Of a stretch of 64,000 nt of DNA, positions 26,633-35,684 are shown one piece after another. A program made the translations under genes and the position numbers. The notes under the pieces are model-generated. The model was not told the DNA's origin. It was given only the letters and a program-made list of their open reading frames with translations, and did no database searches. This DNA comes from Hyphomicrobiaceae bacterium (GTDB lineage Bacteria; Pseudomonadota; Alphaproteobacteria; Rhizobiales; Hyphomicrobiaceae). The stretch lies in contig JAGRKV010000051.1 in the NCBI GenBank assembly GCA_020442165.1, positions 186,001-250,000 of the forward strand. Reading direction: 5' to 3'. Numbering within the stretch: the first letter of the stretch is position 1; each line of letters opens with the position of its first letter.

Positions 26633-27793
26633 TCAGGCGCGTGCGAACAATGCGGACAGCCCCAGGCCGCCGATGGCTCCCTGACTAACGAGCCCGAACT
26701 TCGGCGCGCTCTCGTCGGTATTTCTGGCCATGGTCGTGAACAGGCGCACGACGAGGACTGCCCCGGAGGCGCCGAAGGGATGGCCGCGGACCACCGCGCC
26801 ACCAGCGGGATTGATGATGTCGGGGGCCAGCTGGAGGGCGTTTGTGAACGCGATGGCCTGGGCGGCGGAGCTTTCCGACAGCTCGACAACGCCGATTTGT
26901 GCCGGTTTCATGCCATTGAGCCGCTTGTAGAGTTTGCGGGTCGCGGCAATTGGGGCTTCGGCTTCGGCATCCGGGCCCACGCCCTGACTGGCCGAGGCAA
27001 TCAGCTGCAGGGCGGGCGGGCGCCCCAGCCGCTGCCACACGCCCTCAGACACGATGGCGACGATGGCAGCGCCGTCGTGCATGCTGGCGGAGTTCGCTGG
27101 GGTCAAGGTGCCATCCTCCGGCAGGAACGGGATGGCGTCTGTCACCTCGTCGTCGTCGAGGCTTGTCGCACTCTGGTCGCGTGCTTCATCAGCATTGCTG
27201 CGCAGTGCGACGATCTCGCCGACGAAGCGGCGGGCTTCCCGGGCAGCGGTCGCGCTGCGATGGGAGGCGAGCGCCCATGTATCCTGTGCCTTTCGGGTTA
27301 TTCCGTATCGCTTTGCCAGCTCCTCGGAGGCTTCGAATGGCTGCGGCTCGTCGGGGGCGTCAACCATCGTCGGTTCGTAGCGCATGAAGTGCGGTGTCTG
27401 ATAAAGCGAGCGGGGGCGCATTATTCGCCACGGCGCGGTCGATAAGCTGTCGGCGCCGCCCGCAATTACGATTTCCGCCTCTCCCAGGCCGATTGCACGG
27501 ATGCCGGCGAGGATGGCTTCAAGGCCAGAGCCGCATTGGCGGTCGATGGTCGTTGCCGAGACGGTTTCGGGCAGACCTGCGGCGAGCGCGATGAGTCGTG
27601 CTGGATTGCCGCCCTCGGTGGCATTGCCAATGATGACTTCGTCGACGGCTTCACGCTCGATATTGGCGTCGGCGAGCACGGCTTCGACGATTGGCGCGGT
27701 CAAGGCGTCGATGCGGCGGGTGCGATGCAGACCTCCGACACGACCGAGCGCGCTGCGGCGAGCGGCGATGATGTAGGCTGAAGGCGGCTGCAT
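26633..27793 (-). CDS. Thiolase-family protein with altered active site
   Basis: 386 residues, normal thiolase length and fold. The nucleophilic cysteine is in DRQCGSGLEA (about residue 87) and the catalytic histidine in VVRGHPFGASG (about 334-344). The usual NEAFA block reads SESSA (in VVELSESSAAQA), so the oxyanion asparagine is a serine, and the C-terminal CxG block reads SQGAIGG, so the second catalytic cysteine is absent. The window's other thiolase (phaA) has both. It may catalyse a different acyl reaction or only bind acyl-CoA, as SCP-2-type thiolase-like proteins do; the substrate is unknown. Confidence 0.82.
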   Translation of the reverse strand: MQPPSAYIIAARRSALGRVGGLHRTRRIDALTAPIVEAVLADANIEREAVDEVIIGNATEGGNPARLIALAAGLPETVSATTIDRQCGSGLEAILAGIRAIGLGEAEIVIAGGADSLSTAPWRIMRPRSLYQTPHFMRYEPTMVDAPDEPQPFEASEELAKRYGITRKAQDTWALASHRSATAAREARRFVGEIVALRSNADEARDQSATSLDDDEVTDAIPFLPEDGTLTPANSASMHDGAAIVAIVSEGVWQRLGRPPALQLIASASQGVGPDAEAEAPIAATRKLYKRLNGMKPAQIGVVELSESSAAQAIAFTNALQLAPDIINPAGGAVVRGHPFGASGAVLVVRLFTTMARNTDESAPKFGLVSQGAIGGLGLSALFARA

Positions 27794-28306
27794 GGAAATC
27801 CGTTACTCCTGAAGATGGCGTGCCTTGCCAGAACGCGGCTTTGCTTGCCTGGGCTTGGGTTGCCAGCCTGTACTCCATCTTGCCAGTTCAAGGTGAGGCG
27901 CAACACACTCAGCCAGTTGGTGCGGCTGCCATCGGCATTCGTCCCGTTTCGGGTCAGCTTGGTGGCCGGTTTCGTAGTGCGGAGCGTACAGTCTCGTCAG
28001 CCGGCCTCCTTACCGACGTGTGATGCTGGCGCAAGCGGGAGCGGGACAAAACGACGAATCGTGTGCTGGCGCCAGCCCGTGCAGGTGACACCTGAATGAG
28101 GACATTGGCGACCGATTGTGGCAAATGCGGGAGACGGCTCTGGAAATTTCATGAGCCCTGTGGGCCGGCCGGAGCTGTCGCCAGAGCTTGAAGAGGTGCC
28201 GTTAAGTTTACCGGCGGCGGCTTTCGTTCAATGGCACGCTATCTGGTGCTCGATAGGCGGGTCTAGAATGCTATAACCTATCATTGGAACCCCGCATCAA
28301 CCTTCC
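27794..28306. other. Divergent intergenic region between the thiolase-like gene and zur
   Basis: 513 bases with no convincing gene. The right end holds the Zur box listed separately. The left part should contain the thiolase promoter, which I cannot pick out. A few short frames on either strand show no family resemblance. Confidence 0.4.
28267..28285 (+). promoter_or_regulatory. Candidate Zur box upstream of zur-znuCB
   Basis: The 19-mer AATGCTATAACCTATCATT agrees at 15 of 18 defined positions with the proteobacterial Zur consensus AATGTTATANTATAACATT, as I recall it. It ends 21 bases before the GTG of zur, well placed to block transcription when zinc is sufficient. This implies autoregulation of zur together with the zinc importer. 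Confidence 0.6.
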
Positions 28307-28831
28307 GTGGCCATGAATAGATCCTCCAACAAGGCTTCCGCCCCCTCCCGCCAGCAGGTTTCGGCCTCACGTCTCAACGAGGCGGTTGAACGCGCGCGAA
28401 CCATATTTGCGGAACGCAGCCTGCGGTTTACGGAGCTGCGCGAACAGGTGTTCGCGGAGATTGCGGCGACGAACGGCTCCATCGGGGCGTATGACATCCT
28501 CGACCGGCTGTCCGACAAGGGCACGCGACTGGCGCCGATCTCTGTCTACCGGTCGATCGATGCGCTTCTGGATGCTGGCGTCATCCATCGGCTGGAGAGC
28601 AAGAACGCCTATTTTGCCTGCCGGCGCCATGAGCACGACAAACACGGCCGGCCAATCTTCCTGTCCTGCGAGCGGTGCGGATCTGTGACAGAAGCCGAGG
28701 CGCAGGGCGTTTTCGATCTCATCAACGAGGTGGCACGGGGCCAGAGCTTCGATCCCAAGGTCAAGTTCGTCGAGGTTTCGGGGATGTGCGCCCGCTGCGC
28801 GGTCAAGCCGCCACGGAGCGGAGGTAAGTAG
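28307..28831 (+). CDS. zur: Fur-family regulator Zur (zinc uptake regulator)
   Basis: 174 residues from GTG 28307; an ATG two codons later is equally possible. Fur fold: winged helix with RFTELREQVF and ISVYRSIDALLDAGVIHRLE (about residues 42-102), then the dimerisation domain with metal ligands in CRRHEHDKHGR and the structural zinc cysteine pairs CERCG and CARC. Followed immediately by znuC and znuB and preceded by a Zur box, it is a zinc-responsive repressor rather than an iron sensor. Confidence 0.88.
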   Translation: MAMNRSSNKASAPSRQQVSASRLNEAVERARTIFAERSLRFTELREQVFAEIAATNGSIGAYDILDRLSDKGTRLAPISVYRSIDALLDAGVIHRLESKNAYFACRRHEHDKHGRPIFLSCERCGSVTEAEAQGVFDLINEVARGQSFDPKVKFVEVSGMCARCAVKPPRSGGK

Positions 28832-28833
28832 CA

Positions 28834-29889
28834 GTGTCAGGCAGCGATAGCGCCGTGGAGCGGCCGGCGGCCGGCTCCGGTCATGTTGGTGCGTCCGGTA
28901 AGAAAGCTGGAGACGCCAGCGCGCGCGGCCAGGATGCAGGCTATCGGCCCTCTGCGGCAGAGGGTGGCGGCTCATCGGTTGTGGCAGCTCGGCAGAGTGA
29001 TGTTACCGCGCCGTGCAGCTGTGGTCATACCCACGAGCACGATCCGGCATCGCCTTTTTCGGGGCCAATTGACCGATCGGCGCTCATTTCTGCGCGCGGG
29101 CTCACTTTGCGACGGGGCCGGCGGAGTGTCCTGGAGGCAGTGGACATCGACTTGTTGCCCTGCGAAATCGTAACGCTGATCGGTCCCAATGGGGCTGGCA
29201 AGACGACGCTGGTGCGCCTGCTGCTGGGGCTTGAGCGGGCCGAACAGGGAGAGATATACCGCCGCAAGGATCTGCGGATCGGTTACGTTCCGCAGCGCTT
29301 CGACATCGACCACGCTCTGCCTATGACCGTGATGCGGTTTCTTTCGCTGGGGCTCGACGTCAGTGAAAACCAGATCGCCCAGACATTGGCGGACGTCGGG
29401 GCTGGGCACGTCATCGACCGGCAGCTGGCGCGACTGTCGGGTGGTGAAGGGCAGCGCGTGGTGCTGGCGCGGGCGCTTCTCCGGCAGCCCAACCTGCTGG
29501 TGCTCGACGAGCCGGTGCGTGGCGTCGATGCAACCGGCGAAGCTGAACTTTATACGCTGATCGGGTGCCTGCGCACGGAGCGCGGATTTGGCGTGCTGCT
29601 CGTCAGTCATGATTTGCATGTGGTGATGGCGGCGAGCGATCGGGTGCTCTGCCTCAACCGTCATGTGTGCTGCTCGGGTGTGCCGACGGATGTTGCGAGG
29701 CATCCTGAATACATGCGTCTGTTCGGCAAGGAAGTGGCACGAGCCTTCGCCATCTACGAGCACCATCACGATCATGCGCACGACCTGGCCGGGCGGCCGT
29801 TGCCGGATGCGCCGGGTCATGCGCACGCCGTGTCAACTGACATGACCGGCACGGCGGAGCCTTCGCGGGGAGGCAACCATGATCCTTGA
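28834..29889 (+). CDS. znuC: Zinc ABC transporter ATPase ZnuC with His/Cys-rich tails
   Basis: 351 residues, starting at GTG 28834 with GGAGG about nine bases upstream. The ABC domain spans about 84-290: Walker [10 protein letters not shown] (117-125), signature LSGGEGQR, Walker B LLVLDEP, H-loop SHD. About 85 extra N-terminal residues include CSCGHTHEHD (61-70), and the C-terminus is histidine-rich (HHHDHAHD, then GHAHA), both likely zinc-binding. Usual ZnuC is about 250. It energises zinc import with ZnuB, which it overlaps by 11 bases; three bases separate it from zur. Confidence 0.88.
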   Translation: MSGSDSAVERPAAGSGHVGASGKKAGDASARGQDAGYRPSAAEGGGSSVVAARQSDVTAPCSCGHTHEHDPASPFSGPIDRSALISARGLTLRRGRRSVLEAVDIDLLPCEIVTLIGPNGAGKTTLVRLLLGLERAEQGEIYRRKDLRIGYVPQRFDIDHALPMTVMRFLSLGLDVSENQIAQTLADVGAGHVIDRQLARLSGGEGQRVVLARALLRQPNLLVLDEPVRGVDATGEAELYTLIGCLRTERGFGVLLVSHDLHVVMAASDRVLCLNRHVCCSGVPTDVARHPEYMRLFGKEVARAFAIYEHHHDHAHDLAGRPLPDAPGHAHAVSTDMTGTAEPSRGGNHDP

Positions 29890-30682
29890 GCCGTTCCTGC
29901 TCAGAGCCCTGGCGGCGGCGATTGGTCTGGCGCTTGTTGCCGCTCCTTTGGGCGCTCTCGTGGTATGGCAACGCATGGCGTATTTCGGCGAGACCATGGC
30001 GCAAGCGAGCCTGCTGGGCGTTGCTTTGTCCATGGCGCTTGGGTCGAGTCTCACCGTGTCAGTTCTGATCGTCGCGGTGCTGGCCGCACTCATTATCCTG
30101 CTGCTCTCGCGGCAGCGGGTTCTGCCGCTCGATTCCGTTCTAGGACTCATGCATCACGGATCGCTCGCCGCCGGTGTCATTGCGACAGCGGCATTGGCCG
30201 GACAGTCGGTCGATCTGCTTGGCTACCTGTTCGGAGATATTTTTGCCGTAACCTCCAGCGATCTCGTTTGGATCTATGCCGGGGGGACGCTTGTCCTTCT
30301 CGTTCTCGGCGTGATCTGGCAGCCGCTATTGCGGCTCGCGGTTCATGAGGAGCTGGCCATGGCCGAGGGCGTTCCGGGACAGCGCATCAAGGCCGTTTTC
30401 ATGCTGCTGCTGGCGGTGACGATTGCTATTGCCATCAAGATCCTCGGAATTCTGCTGGTGATCGCGTTTCTTATCGTTCCTGCGGCTGCGGCGCGGCCGT
30501 TTGCGCGAACGCCGGAGCAGATGGTTGGGCTCACAGCACTGGTGGCGGTGGCAGGGGTTGCCGGCGGGCTTGCGTTTTCCGCGCGTAGCGATGCACCGGG
30601 CGGTCCGGCAATCGTGCTCGTCCTGGCGCTCCTGGCGCTCGTCTCGCTGGTGCGCGCCCGGGCGCTGGACAAGGATGTGTGA
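29879..30682 (+). CDS. znuB: Zinc ABC transporter permease ZnuB
   Basis: 267 residues with seven to eight membrane helices, ABC-3 family (FFLRAL-type start as PFLLRALAAAIGLAL, then VVWQRMAYFGETMAQASLLG, a conserved family block). It forms the channel for zinc delivered by a periplasmic ZnuA. It overlaps znuC by 11 bases. No znuA follows: ispG is next. The binding protein must be encoded elsewhere in the genome. Confidence 0.9.
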   Translation: MILEPFLLRALAAAIGLALVAAPLGALVVWQRMAYFGETMAQASLLGVALSMALGSSLTVSVLIVAVLAALIILLLSRQRVLPLDSVLGLMHHGSLAAGVIATAALAGQSVDLLGYLFGDIFAVTSSDLVWIYAGGTLVLLVLGVIWQPLLRLAVHEELAMAEGVPGQRIKAVFMLLLAVTIAIAIKILGILLVIAFLIVPAAAARPFARTPEQMVGLTALVAVAGVAGGLAFSARSDAPGGPAIVLVLALLALVSLVRARALDKDV

Positions 30683-30732
30683 TAGCCGCGCGCAGTTGTT
30701 GGCGGTGGCGTCCGCCGCCGTCGTGGAGTATG

Positions 30733-30774
30733 GGAGGCTTTGGCGCCCACGGCTTGAAGGTGCGCCAGGCCTCC
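30733..30774 (+). terminator. Hairpin between znuB and ispG
   Basis: GGAGGCTTTGGCGC (30733-30746) pairs with GCGCCAGGCCTCC (30762-30774) through one small bulge, giving about 12 base pairs and a 15-base loop. It ends only 10 bases before the ispG start at 30785 and could act as a terminator for znuB or as a leader structure of ispG. No T-run follows. Confidence 0.45.
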
Positions 30775-30784
30775 TAAGCGAAAG

Positions 30785-32059
30785 ATGAGTGAGAGCATCA
30801 TGTCCGCCAGCATTGCACAGCGTCGCGCCGCGACTTCCGTCGACGTTGGCGGCGTGTTGATCGGCGGCGCGCATCCCGTCGTCGTGCAGTCGATGACCAA
30901 TACGGATACGGCGGATATCGCCGCGACGGTCAGCCAAGTTGCGCAGTTGGCGCGGTCGGGATCGGAGCTGGTGCGCATCACTGTCGATCGCGACGAAGCA
31001 GCGAAAGCCGTGCCCCATATCGTCGAAAAGCTCAGGGCGCAGGGCGTTACCGTGCCGATCGTCGGCGACTTCCACTATATCGGCCACAAGCTCTTGTCGG
31101 AGAATCCGGCTGCCGCGCAGGCGCTCGACAAGTATCGCATCAATCCAGGCAACGTCGGCTTCAAGGCGAAGAAGGACAGGCAGTTCGGCGACATCATCGA
31201 GCTGGCGTTGAAGTACGACAAGCCGGTCCGTATTGGCGTCAACTGGGGTTCGCTCGATCAGGAGCTGCTCACGCATCTCATGGATGAGAACGCGAAGGCC
31301 ACAGCACCATTGGACGCGCGCCAAGTAATGCACGAAGCCATCGTGCAATCCGCTCTTCTCTCAGCGGCACGGGCTGAGGAAATCGGACTTGGCGCCGACC
31401 GGATCGTGATTTCCGCGAAAGTCTCGGCGGTGCAGGATCTCATCTCGGTTTATTCCATGCTGGCGCGGCGCTGTTCTTATGCGTTGCATCTGGGGCTGAC
31501 AGAGGCAGGCATGGGCTCCAAGGGCATCGTCGCATCGACGGCGGCGATGGCGGTGCTGCTGCAGCGGGGTATTGGTGACACCATCCGCGTGTCGCTGACG
31601 CCAGAGCCCGGCGGCGACCGCACATTGGAAGTCAAGGTGGCGCAGGAAATCCTGCAGACGATGGGATTGCGTTCGTTCGTTCCGATCGTGGCGGCATGTC
31701 CTGGTTGCGGACGCACGACTTCGACAGTGTTTCAGGAACTGGCACGCGACGTCGAGACCATGATCCGCGAGCGTATGCCGGAATGGCGGCGGCAATACCC
31801 CGGAGTTGAGACACTCAATCTCGCGGTGATGGGCTGCATCGTGAACGGGCCGGGGGAATCCAAGCACGCCGACATCGGCATTTCATTGCCGGGTACCGGC
31901 GAACAACCGGTGGCTCCAGTGTTCATCGACGGCAAGAAGGCGATGACACTTCGAGGGCCAAATATTGCGGCCGAATTCAAACAGATTGTGGAAGATTATA
32001 TTGCACGTCGTTTTAGCGGTCCGGTTGCAAAGCCTGAAACGGCCGAACTGGTGCGATAG
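30785..32059 (+). CDS. ispG: 4-hydroxy-3-methylbut-2-enyl diphosphate synthase
   Basis: 424 residues, typical bacterial IspG (GcpE). N-terminal TIM barrel ([14 protein letters not shown] near residues 32-45) and C-terminal 4Fe-4S domain with ligands in CPGCGRTT (about 305-312) and [10 protein letters not shown] (about 350-359). It catalyses the penultimate step of the MEP isoprenoid pathway. Two ATG starts are possible, at 30785 and 30800. Confidence 0.95.
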   Translation: MSESIMSASIAQRRAATSVDVGGVLIGGAHPVVVQSMTNTDTADIAATVSQVAQLARSGSELVRITVDRDEAAKAVPHIVEKLRAQGVTVPIVGDFHYIGHKLLSENPAAAQALDKYRINPGNVGFKAKKDRQFGDIIELALKYDKPVRIGVNWGSLDQELLTHLMDENAKATAPLDARQVMHEAIVQSALLSAARAEEIGLGADRIVISAKVSAVQDLISVYSMLARRCSYALHLGLTEAGMGSKGIVASTAAMAVLLQRGIGDTIRVSLTPEPGGDRTLEVKVAQEILQTMGLRSFVPIVAACPGCGRTTSTVFQELARDVETMIRERMPEWRRQYPGVETLNLAVMGCIVNGPGESKHADIGISLPGTGEQPVAPVFIDGKKAMTLRGPNIAAEFKQIVEDYIARRFSGPVAKPETAELVR

Positions 32060-32188
32060 CACTCGCGAGCATATTTCAATATGTCGCAGCGATGTGAGAT
32101 CGCTGCCATTTTCTCGTCCAACGGCCGCCTCAATCGGGTCGTCCTTTCCCGCGCAGTTACAAGACTGCAAAGAGGGGAAGTTCCCATC

Positions 32189-32905
32189 ATGTCAAAGTTT
32201 TCGATCAAGAGCGCGCTTGCCGCGCTGGCGCTCACTGCGGTGTGTGCGCCGGCCATGGCCGCCGACCTCGGCGGCTATCGTGCCGAAGTCGAGCCAGCGG
32301 ACACATCGCCGCCGGTTCGCCTGAACAGCTGGCGGGGCTTCTATGTCGGCGTCAACGGCGGTTATGCATGGGGTAGCGGAGACCCAACGATCGTTTCTGA
32401 CGGCATCAATTCGGCGACGCTTGATGCCATTGACCCGAGCGGGTTCCTGGGTGGCGGCCAGATCGGCTACAACGCTCAGTTCGGCAACTTCGTGATCGGT
32501 GCCGAAGCCGACTTCCAGGGCGGCTGGGTTGACGGTTCGTCGAGCGGTGTTACGGGGATCGGTGCGTTTTCAACGTCGAGCGATCTCAACTGGCTCTCGA
32601 CGGTGCGCGGGCGCGTTGGTTTCGCGGGTGATCGCGTTCTGGTCTATGCGACCGGCGGTGTGGCCTGGGCCGACATGAATTTCAGGGCGAGCGACGGCGT
32701 CAACACCATCGGCGGTGGCGATACGCTGACCGGCTATGCGGTGGGCGGTGGCGTCGAGTGGATGCTCGATCCCAACTGGACTGCGCGTGCTGAATATCTC
32801 TATGTCGATCTGGAGGACGCCAAGATCGCCGCCGGTGGCGGTGGCAGTGCCACGTTCGACAACGCATTCCACATCATGCGCGTCGGCTTGAACTACAAAT
32901 TCTAA
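32189..32905 (+). CDS. Outer-membrane beta-barrel protein (Omp25/Omp31/RopB-like)
   Basis: 238 residues from the ATG at 32189 with AGAGGGG upstream; the longer frame to 32081 is not used. Signal peptide ending CAPAMAA (about residue 24). The mature part starts a porin-like beta barrel with SWRGFYVGVNGGYAWG, followed by alternating amphipathic strands, and ends in VGLNYKF with a terminal phenylalanine, the outer-membrane assembly signal. Family members stabilise the outer membrane of Rhizobiales. A strong terminator follows. Confidence 0.92.
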   Translation: MSKFSIKSALAALALTAVCAPAMAADLGGYRAEVEPADTSPPVRLNSWRGFYVGVNGGYAWGSGDPTIVSDGINSATLDAIDPSGFLGGGQIGYNAQFGNFVIGAEADFQGGWVDGSSSGVTGIGAFSTSSDLNWLSTVRGRVGFAGDRVLVYATGGVAWADMNFRASDGVNTIGGGDTLTGYAVGGGVEWMLDPNWTARAEYLYVDLEDAKIAAGGGGSATFDNAFHIMRVGLNYKF

Positions 32906-32978
32906 ACCAGGCTGAACGACGCAGCACTACGCTGTGGATGATATGCAACCTGTAATGACGGCGGAATTTCCGTTGTTG

Positions 32979-33015
32979 CGCCCGCGGACCCAATCCGCGG
33001 GCGTTATCATTTTTT
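32979..33015 (+). terminator. Rho-independent terminator after the outer-membrane protein gene
   Basis: Perfect 10-bp stem CGCCCGCGGA / TCCGCGGGCG with a 5-base loop, then TTATCATTTTTT. It lies 74 bases after the stop codon. Confidence 0.93.
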
Positions 33016-33126
33016 GCGCGCACTTTTTCGTTTGCCACAATGGGATTTGGAACTGCCTGGGGCGCGCAGCTAGGCTTATGCTGAGGGTCCGGACGAGACC
33101 GGCGAAGCCAAGGGGGACTGCAGGAC

Positions 33127-34665
33127 ATGAGTGGCATCGGCAGCGCGACACTTGTGTCGATGACGCTGTGTCTGGGACTATACGTGCTTGCCATCTACGT
33201 CATCCATCATCGCGTTCGCGGCGAACAGGCGGGCCGGGAACATGATCTGGCGGAGTTCTTCGTCTCGGGGCGCGACCTCGATCTGAAGACCGCGATCATG
33301 ACGCTGGGGGCGACCGAAATCGGTCTCATCACCATCGCCTACAATGCGCAAAAGGGTTTCAACGAGGGCTTCTCCGCCTTCCACATCGGTGTTGCCGGCT
33401 TCATCGGCTGTCTTGTCGTCGGGCTCACGGGCTTCGTCGTCAAGCCGATCCGCCGCTCGGGCGTGCTGACACTGCCGGAATACTATGGCCAGCGTTATGG
33501 TGAAGACGTGCGCGTGCTTGGCGCCATCGTTATGGCGCTGGGCGGCATTCTCAACATGGGGCTGTTCGTCAAAGTGGCCTCGCTGTTCATCATAACGCTG
33601 CTCGGCGTCCAGGCGGAACCGGCGGTGGTGATCGGGCTGATGGTGGCGCTGGTTGCCATCGCGGTCGTCTATACGGCGACGGGTGGGATGCGTTCGGTGG
33701 TCGCGACGGACGTGTTCCAGTTCGTGCTGCTCAGCGTCGGCATCATCGCTGCGATCGTCGCACTGCTGGCTGTGGTGCCGCTCGATACCGTGGTGGCGGC
33801 TGTCGCGGACAAGAAGGGTGCAGGCGGCTTCAATCCGGTCGTCAACGAGAGTTTCGGGATCACCTACATGCTGTGGATGGTCCTGGTGGCGGGCGTTGTG
33901 TCCTCGGCGATCTGGCCGACGGCGCTGTCGCGCGCGCTGTGCATCCGTGAGGAACGTGATGTCGGCCGCACGTATCTCATCGCTTCGGTGATCTTCATGG
34001 CGCGCATGGTGCTTCCAGCCTTCCTCGGCGTGGTCGCGATTGCCTATTTCGCGGGTGCTGGTGCCGAACATGCCGGTACGCTTGCCGCGCATGGGAGGGA
34101 TGGCGATCTCATCGCGACGCCTGTGATGCTAGGGCATGCGCTGCCTGGATGGTTTGTCGGCTTTCTCGCGGTCGCCATGTTCGCGTCCTTCATGTCGACG
34201 CAGGACAGCTATTTGTTCTGCTGGTCGTCGATCATTGCGCGCGACATCCTGGGGCCGCTGACGGGGCGGACCAATGACGTTCCGTTCCAGCGCCGCGCGA
34301 CGCAGGCAGGCATTTTCCTGATCGCGCTCTACGAAATCTATTGGGGGCTGATCTATCAGGGCGGCGAGGACATCTGGGACTATCTTGCGGTTTCGGGGTC
34401 GATCTATTTCTGCTCCGGCATCGTGCTGCTGGCGGGTGGCGCCTATTGGCCGCGCGCCACGCGGCGCGGGGCTCTTGCGGCTCTGCTGCTCGGCTTTGCG
34501 GCGCTCGCCGGTCTTGGTCCGGTCAAGGCGGCGTTGGGTCTGGGAGATGTCTCGGCTGCTACGGTCGGATTTGCCGCGATCGGTCTTTCCATCGCCGGTT
34601 TCGTCATTGGTTCTTTGACGGAGCGGCCTGCGTCCCGGGAGCCGGGGATCAGCTCCGCCGGTTGA
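33127..34665 (+). CDS. Sodium:solute symporter family (SSS) transporter
   Basis: 512 residues with about 13 membrane helices and the SSS fold: DLAEFFVSGRDL near the N-terminus, then VYTATGGMRSVVATDVFQF (about residues 180-198), the family's sodium-site region. Relatives carry proline, pantothenate, sugars, urea or short organic acids with sodium. The substrate cannot be fixed. AGGGGG is upstream. The 3' end overlaps the convergent polyprenyl synthase gene by 17 bases. Confidence 0.88.
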   Translation: MSGIGSATLVSMTLCLGLYVLAIYVIHHRVRGEQAGREHDLAEFFVSGRDLDLKTAIMTLGATEIGLITIAYNAQKGFNEGFSAFHIGVAGFIGCLVVGLTGFVVKPIRRSGVLTLPEYYGQRYGEDVRVLGAIVMALGGILNMGLFVKVASLFIITLLGVQAEPAVVIGLMVALVAIAVVYTATGGMRSVVATDVFQFVLLSVGIIAAIVALLAVVPLDTVVAAVADKKGAGGFNPVVNESFGITYMLWMVLVAGVVSSAIWPTALSRALCIREERDVGRTYLIASVIFMARMVLPAFLGVVAIAYFAGAGAEHAGTLAAHGRDGDLIATPVMLGHALPGWFVGFLAVAMFASFMSTQDSYLFCWSSIIARDILGPLTGRTNDVPFQRRATQAGIFLIALYEIYWGLIYQGGEDIWDYLAVSGSIYFCSGIVLLAGGAYWPRATRRGALAALLLGFAALAGLGPVKAALGLGDVSAATVGFAAIGLSIAGFVIGSLTERPASREPGISSAG

Positions 34666-35554
34666 CGACAAACGTGGCGGCCTCCGCCAGTGTTGCGGCG
34701 CGCGATCCATAAGGAGCCAGCAGGCCGATGGCTTCCTGTTCCAGTTCTGCAAGCTTGCTGCGCGCTGCGTCGAGGCCCATCAGCGATACGAGTGTCGCCT
34801 TGCCGGCAGCGGCATCCTTGGCGACAGCCTTGCCCACTTCTTCGGCGGTGCCTTCCACATCGAGCAGATCATCAGAGATCTGGAACGCAAATCCCATAAC
34901 GTCGCCAAATCGCTCCAGACGGCGGCGATCCTCATCGGGGGCTTGCGCGAGAATGGGGCCTGAAGCACAGGCGAAGCGGATCAGCGCTCCGGTCTTCATG
35001 CTTTGCAGGTGGCGTATGGATGTCAGCGACTGCGGCGCCTGGTCTGAAAGCTTTTCGGCTTCCAGATCGAGCGACTGTCCGCCGACCATACCGAGGGCGC
35101 CCGATGCCTTGGCGAGTTCCATCACCAATGTCGCGCGGACGCTCGGGTCGGCATGCGTCGTAGGGAGGGCAAGAATCTCGAAGGCAAGCGTCAATAGGGC
35201 GTCGCCAGCCAATATGGCGGTCCATTCGTCATATGCACGCCAGACGGTGGGGCGGCCGCGCCGCATGATGTCGTTGTCCATCGCGGGCAGGTCGTCGTGT
35301 GCCAGCGAATAGCAGTGGACGCATTCCAGCGCCGCCGCGGTATCGATCGCGTCGCCTTCACTCAGCCCAAACAAGGCCGCACTCTCAATGACGAGGAAGG
35401 GGCGGAACCGCTTTCCGCCGCCGAGCAGGGCGTGGTGCATCGCCGCCGTCAGGCGCCTGGAGGAGCCATCCAGGCTCACCAGGGCGGCGAGCAGTTCGGC
35501 CAGCCGGGTTTCGGTTGCCCGGGCGGCCAGGTCGAGATTTTGCACGAATGTCAT
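34649..35554 (-). CDS. ispA: Farnesyl diphosphate synthase (polyprenyl synthetase family)
   Basis: 301 residues from the ATG at 35554 (MTFVQNLDLAAR). Trans-prenyltransferase motifs: GGGKRFRP, first Asp-rich motif DDLPAMD (about residues 82-88) and second DDLLD (about 225-229). Two residues between the Asp of the first motif and the aromatic pair upstream (CYSLAHDD) fit a bacterial C15 synthase of the IspA type. It makes the precursor for undecaprenyl phosphate, quinones and hopanoids. The upstream in-frame ATG at 35593 has a poorly spaced ribosome site. Confidence 0.9.
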   Translation of the reverse strand: MTFVQNLDLAARATETRLAELLAALVSLDGSSRRLTAAMHHALLGGGKRFRPFLVIESAALFGLSEGDAIDTAAALECVHCYSLAHDDLPAMDNDIMRRGRPTVWRAYDEWTAILAGDALLTLAFEILALPTTHADPSVRATLVMELAKASGALGMVGGQSLDLEAEKLSDQAPQSLTSIRHLQSMKTGALIRFACASGPILAQAPDEDRRRLERFGDVMGFAFQISDDLLDVEGTAEEVGKAVAKDAAAGKATLVSLMGLDAARSKLAELEQEAIGLLAPYGSRAATLAEAATFVVNRRS

Positions 35555-35684
35555 CGTTGCTCTAAAGAATTGGCGGCAGAGGCTTGTCGTCATCCCTCGT
35601 GGCGCGGTGCCCTAGCGGCTGGGCCCATCCACGGAAGAATTAGTCCATGCGCGGGATATAGCATCCGCGCAATGCAAGGAAAGC

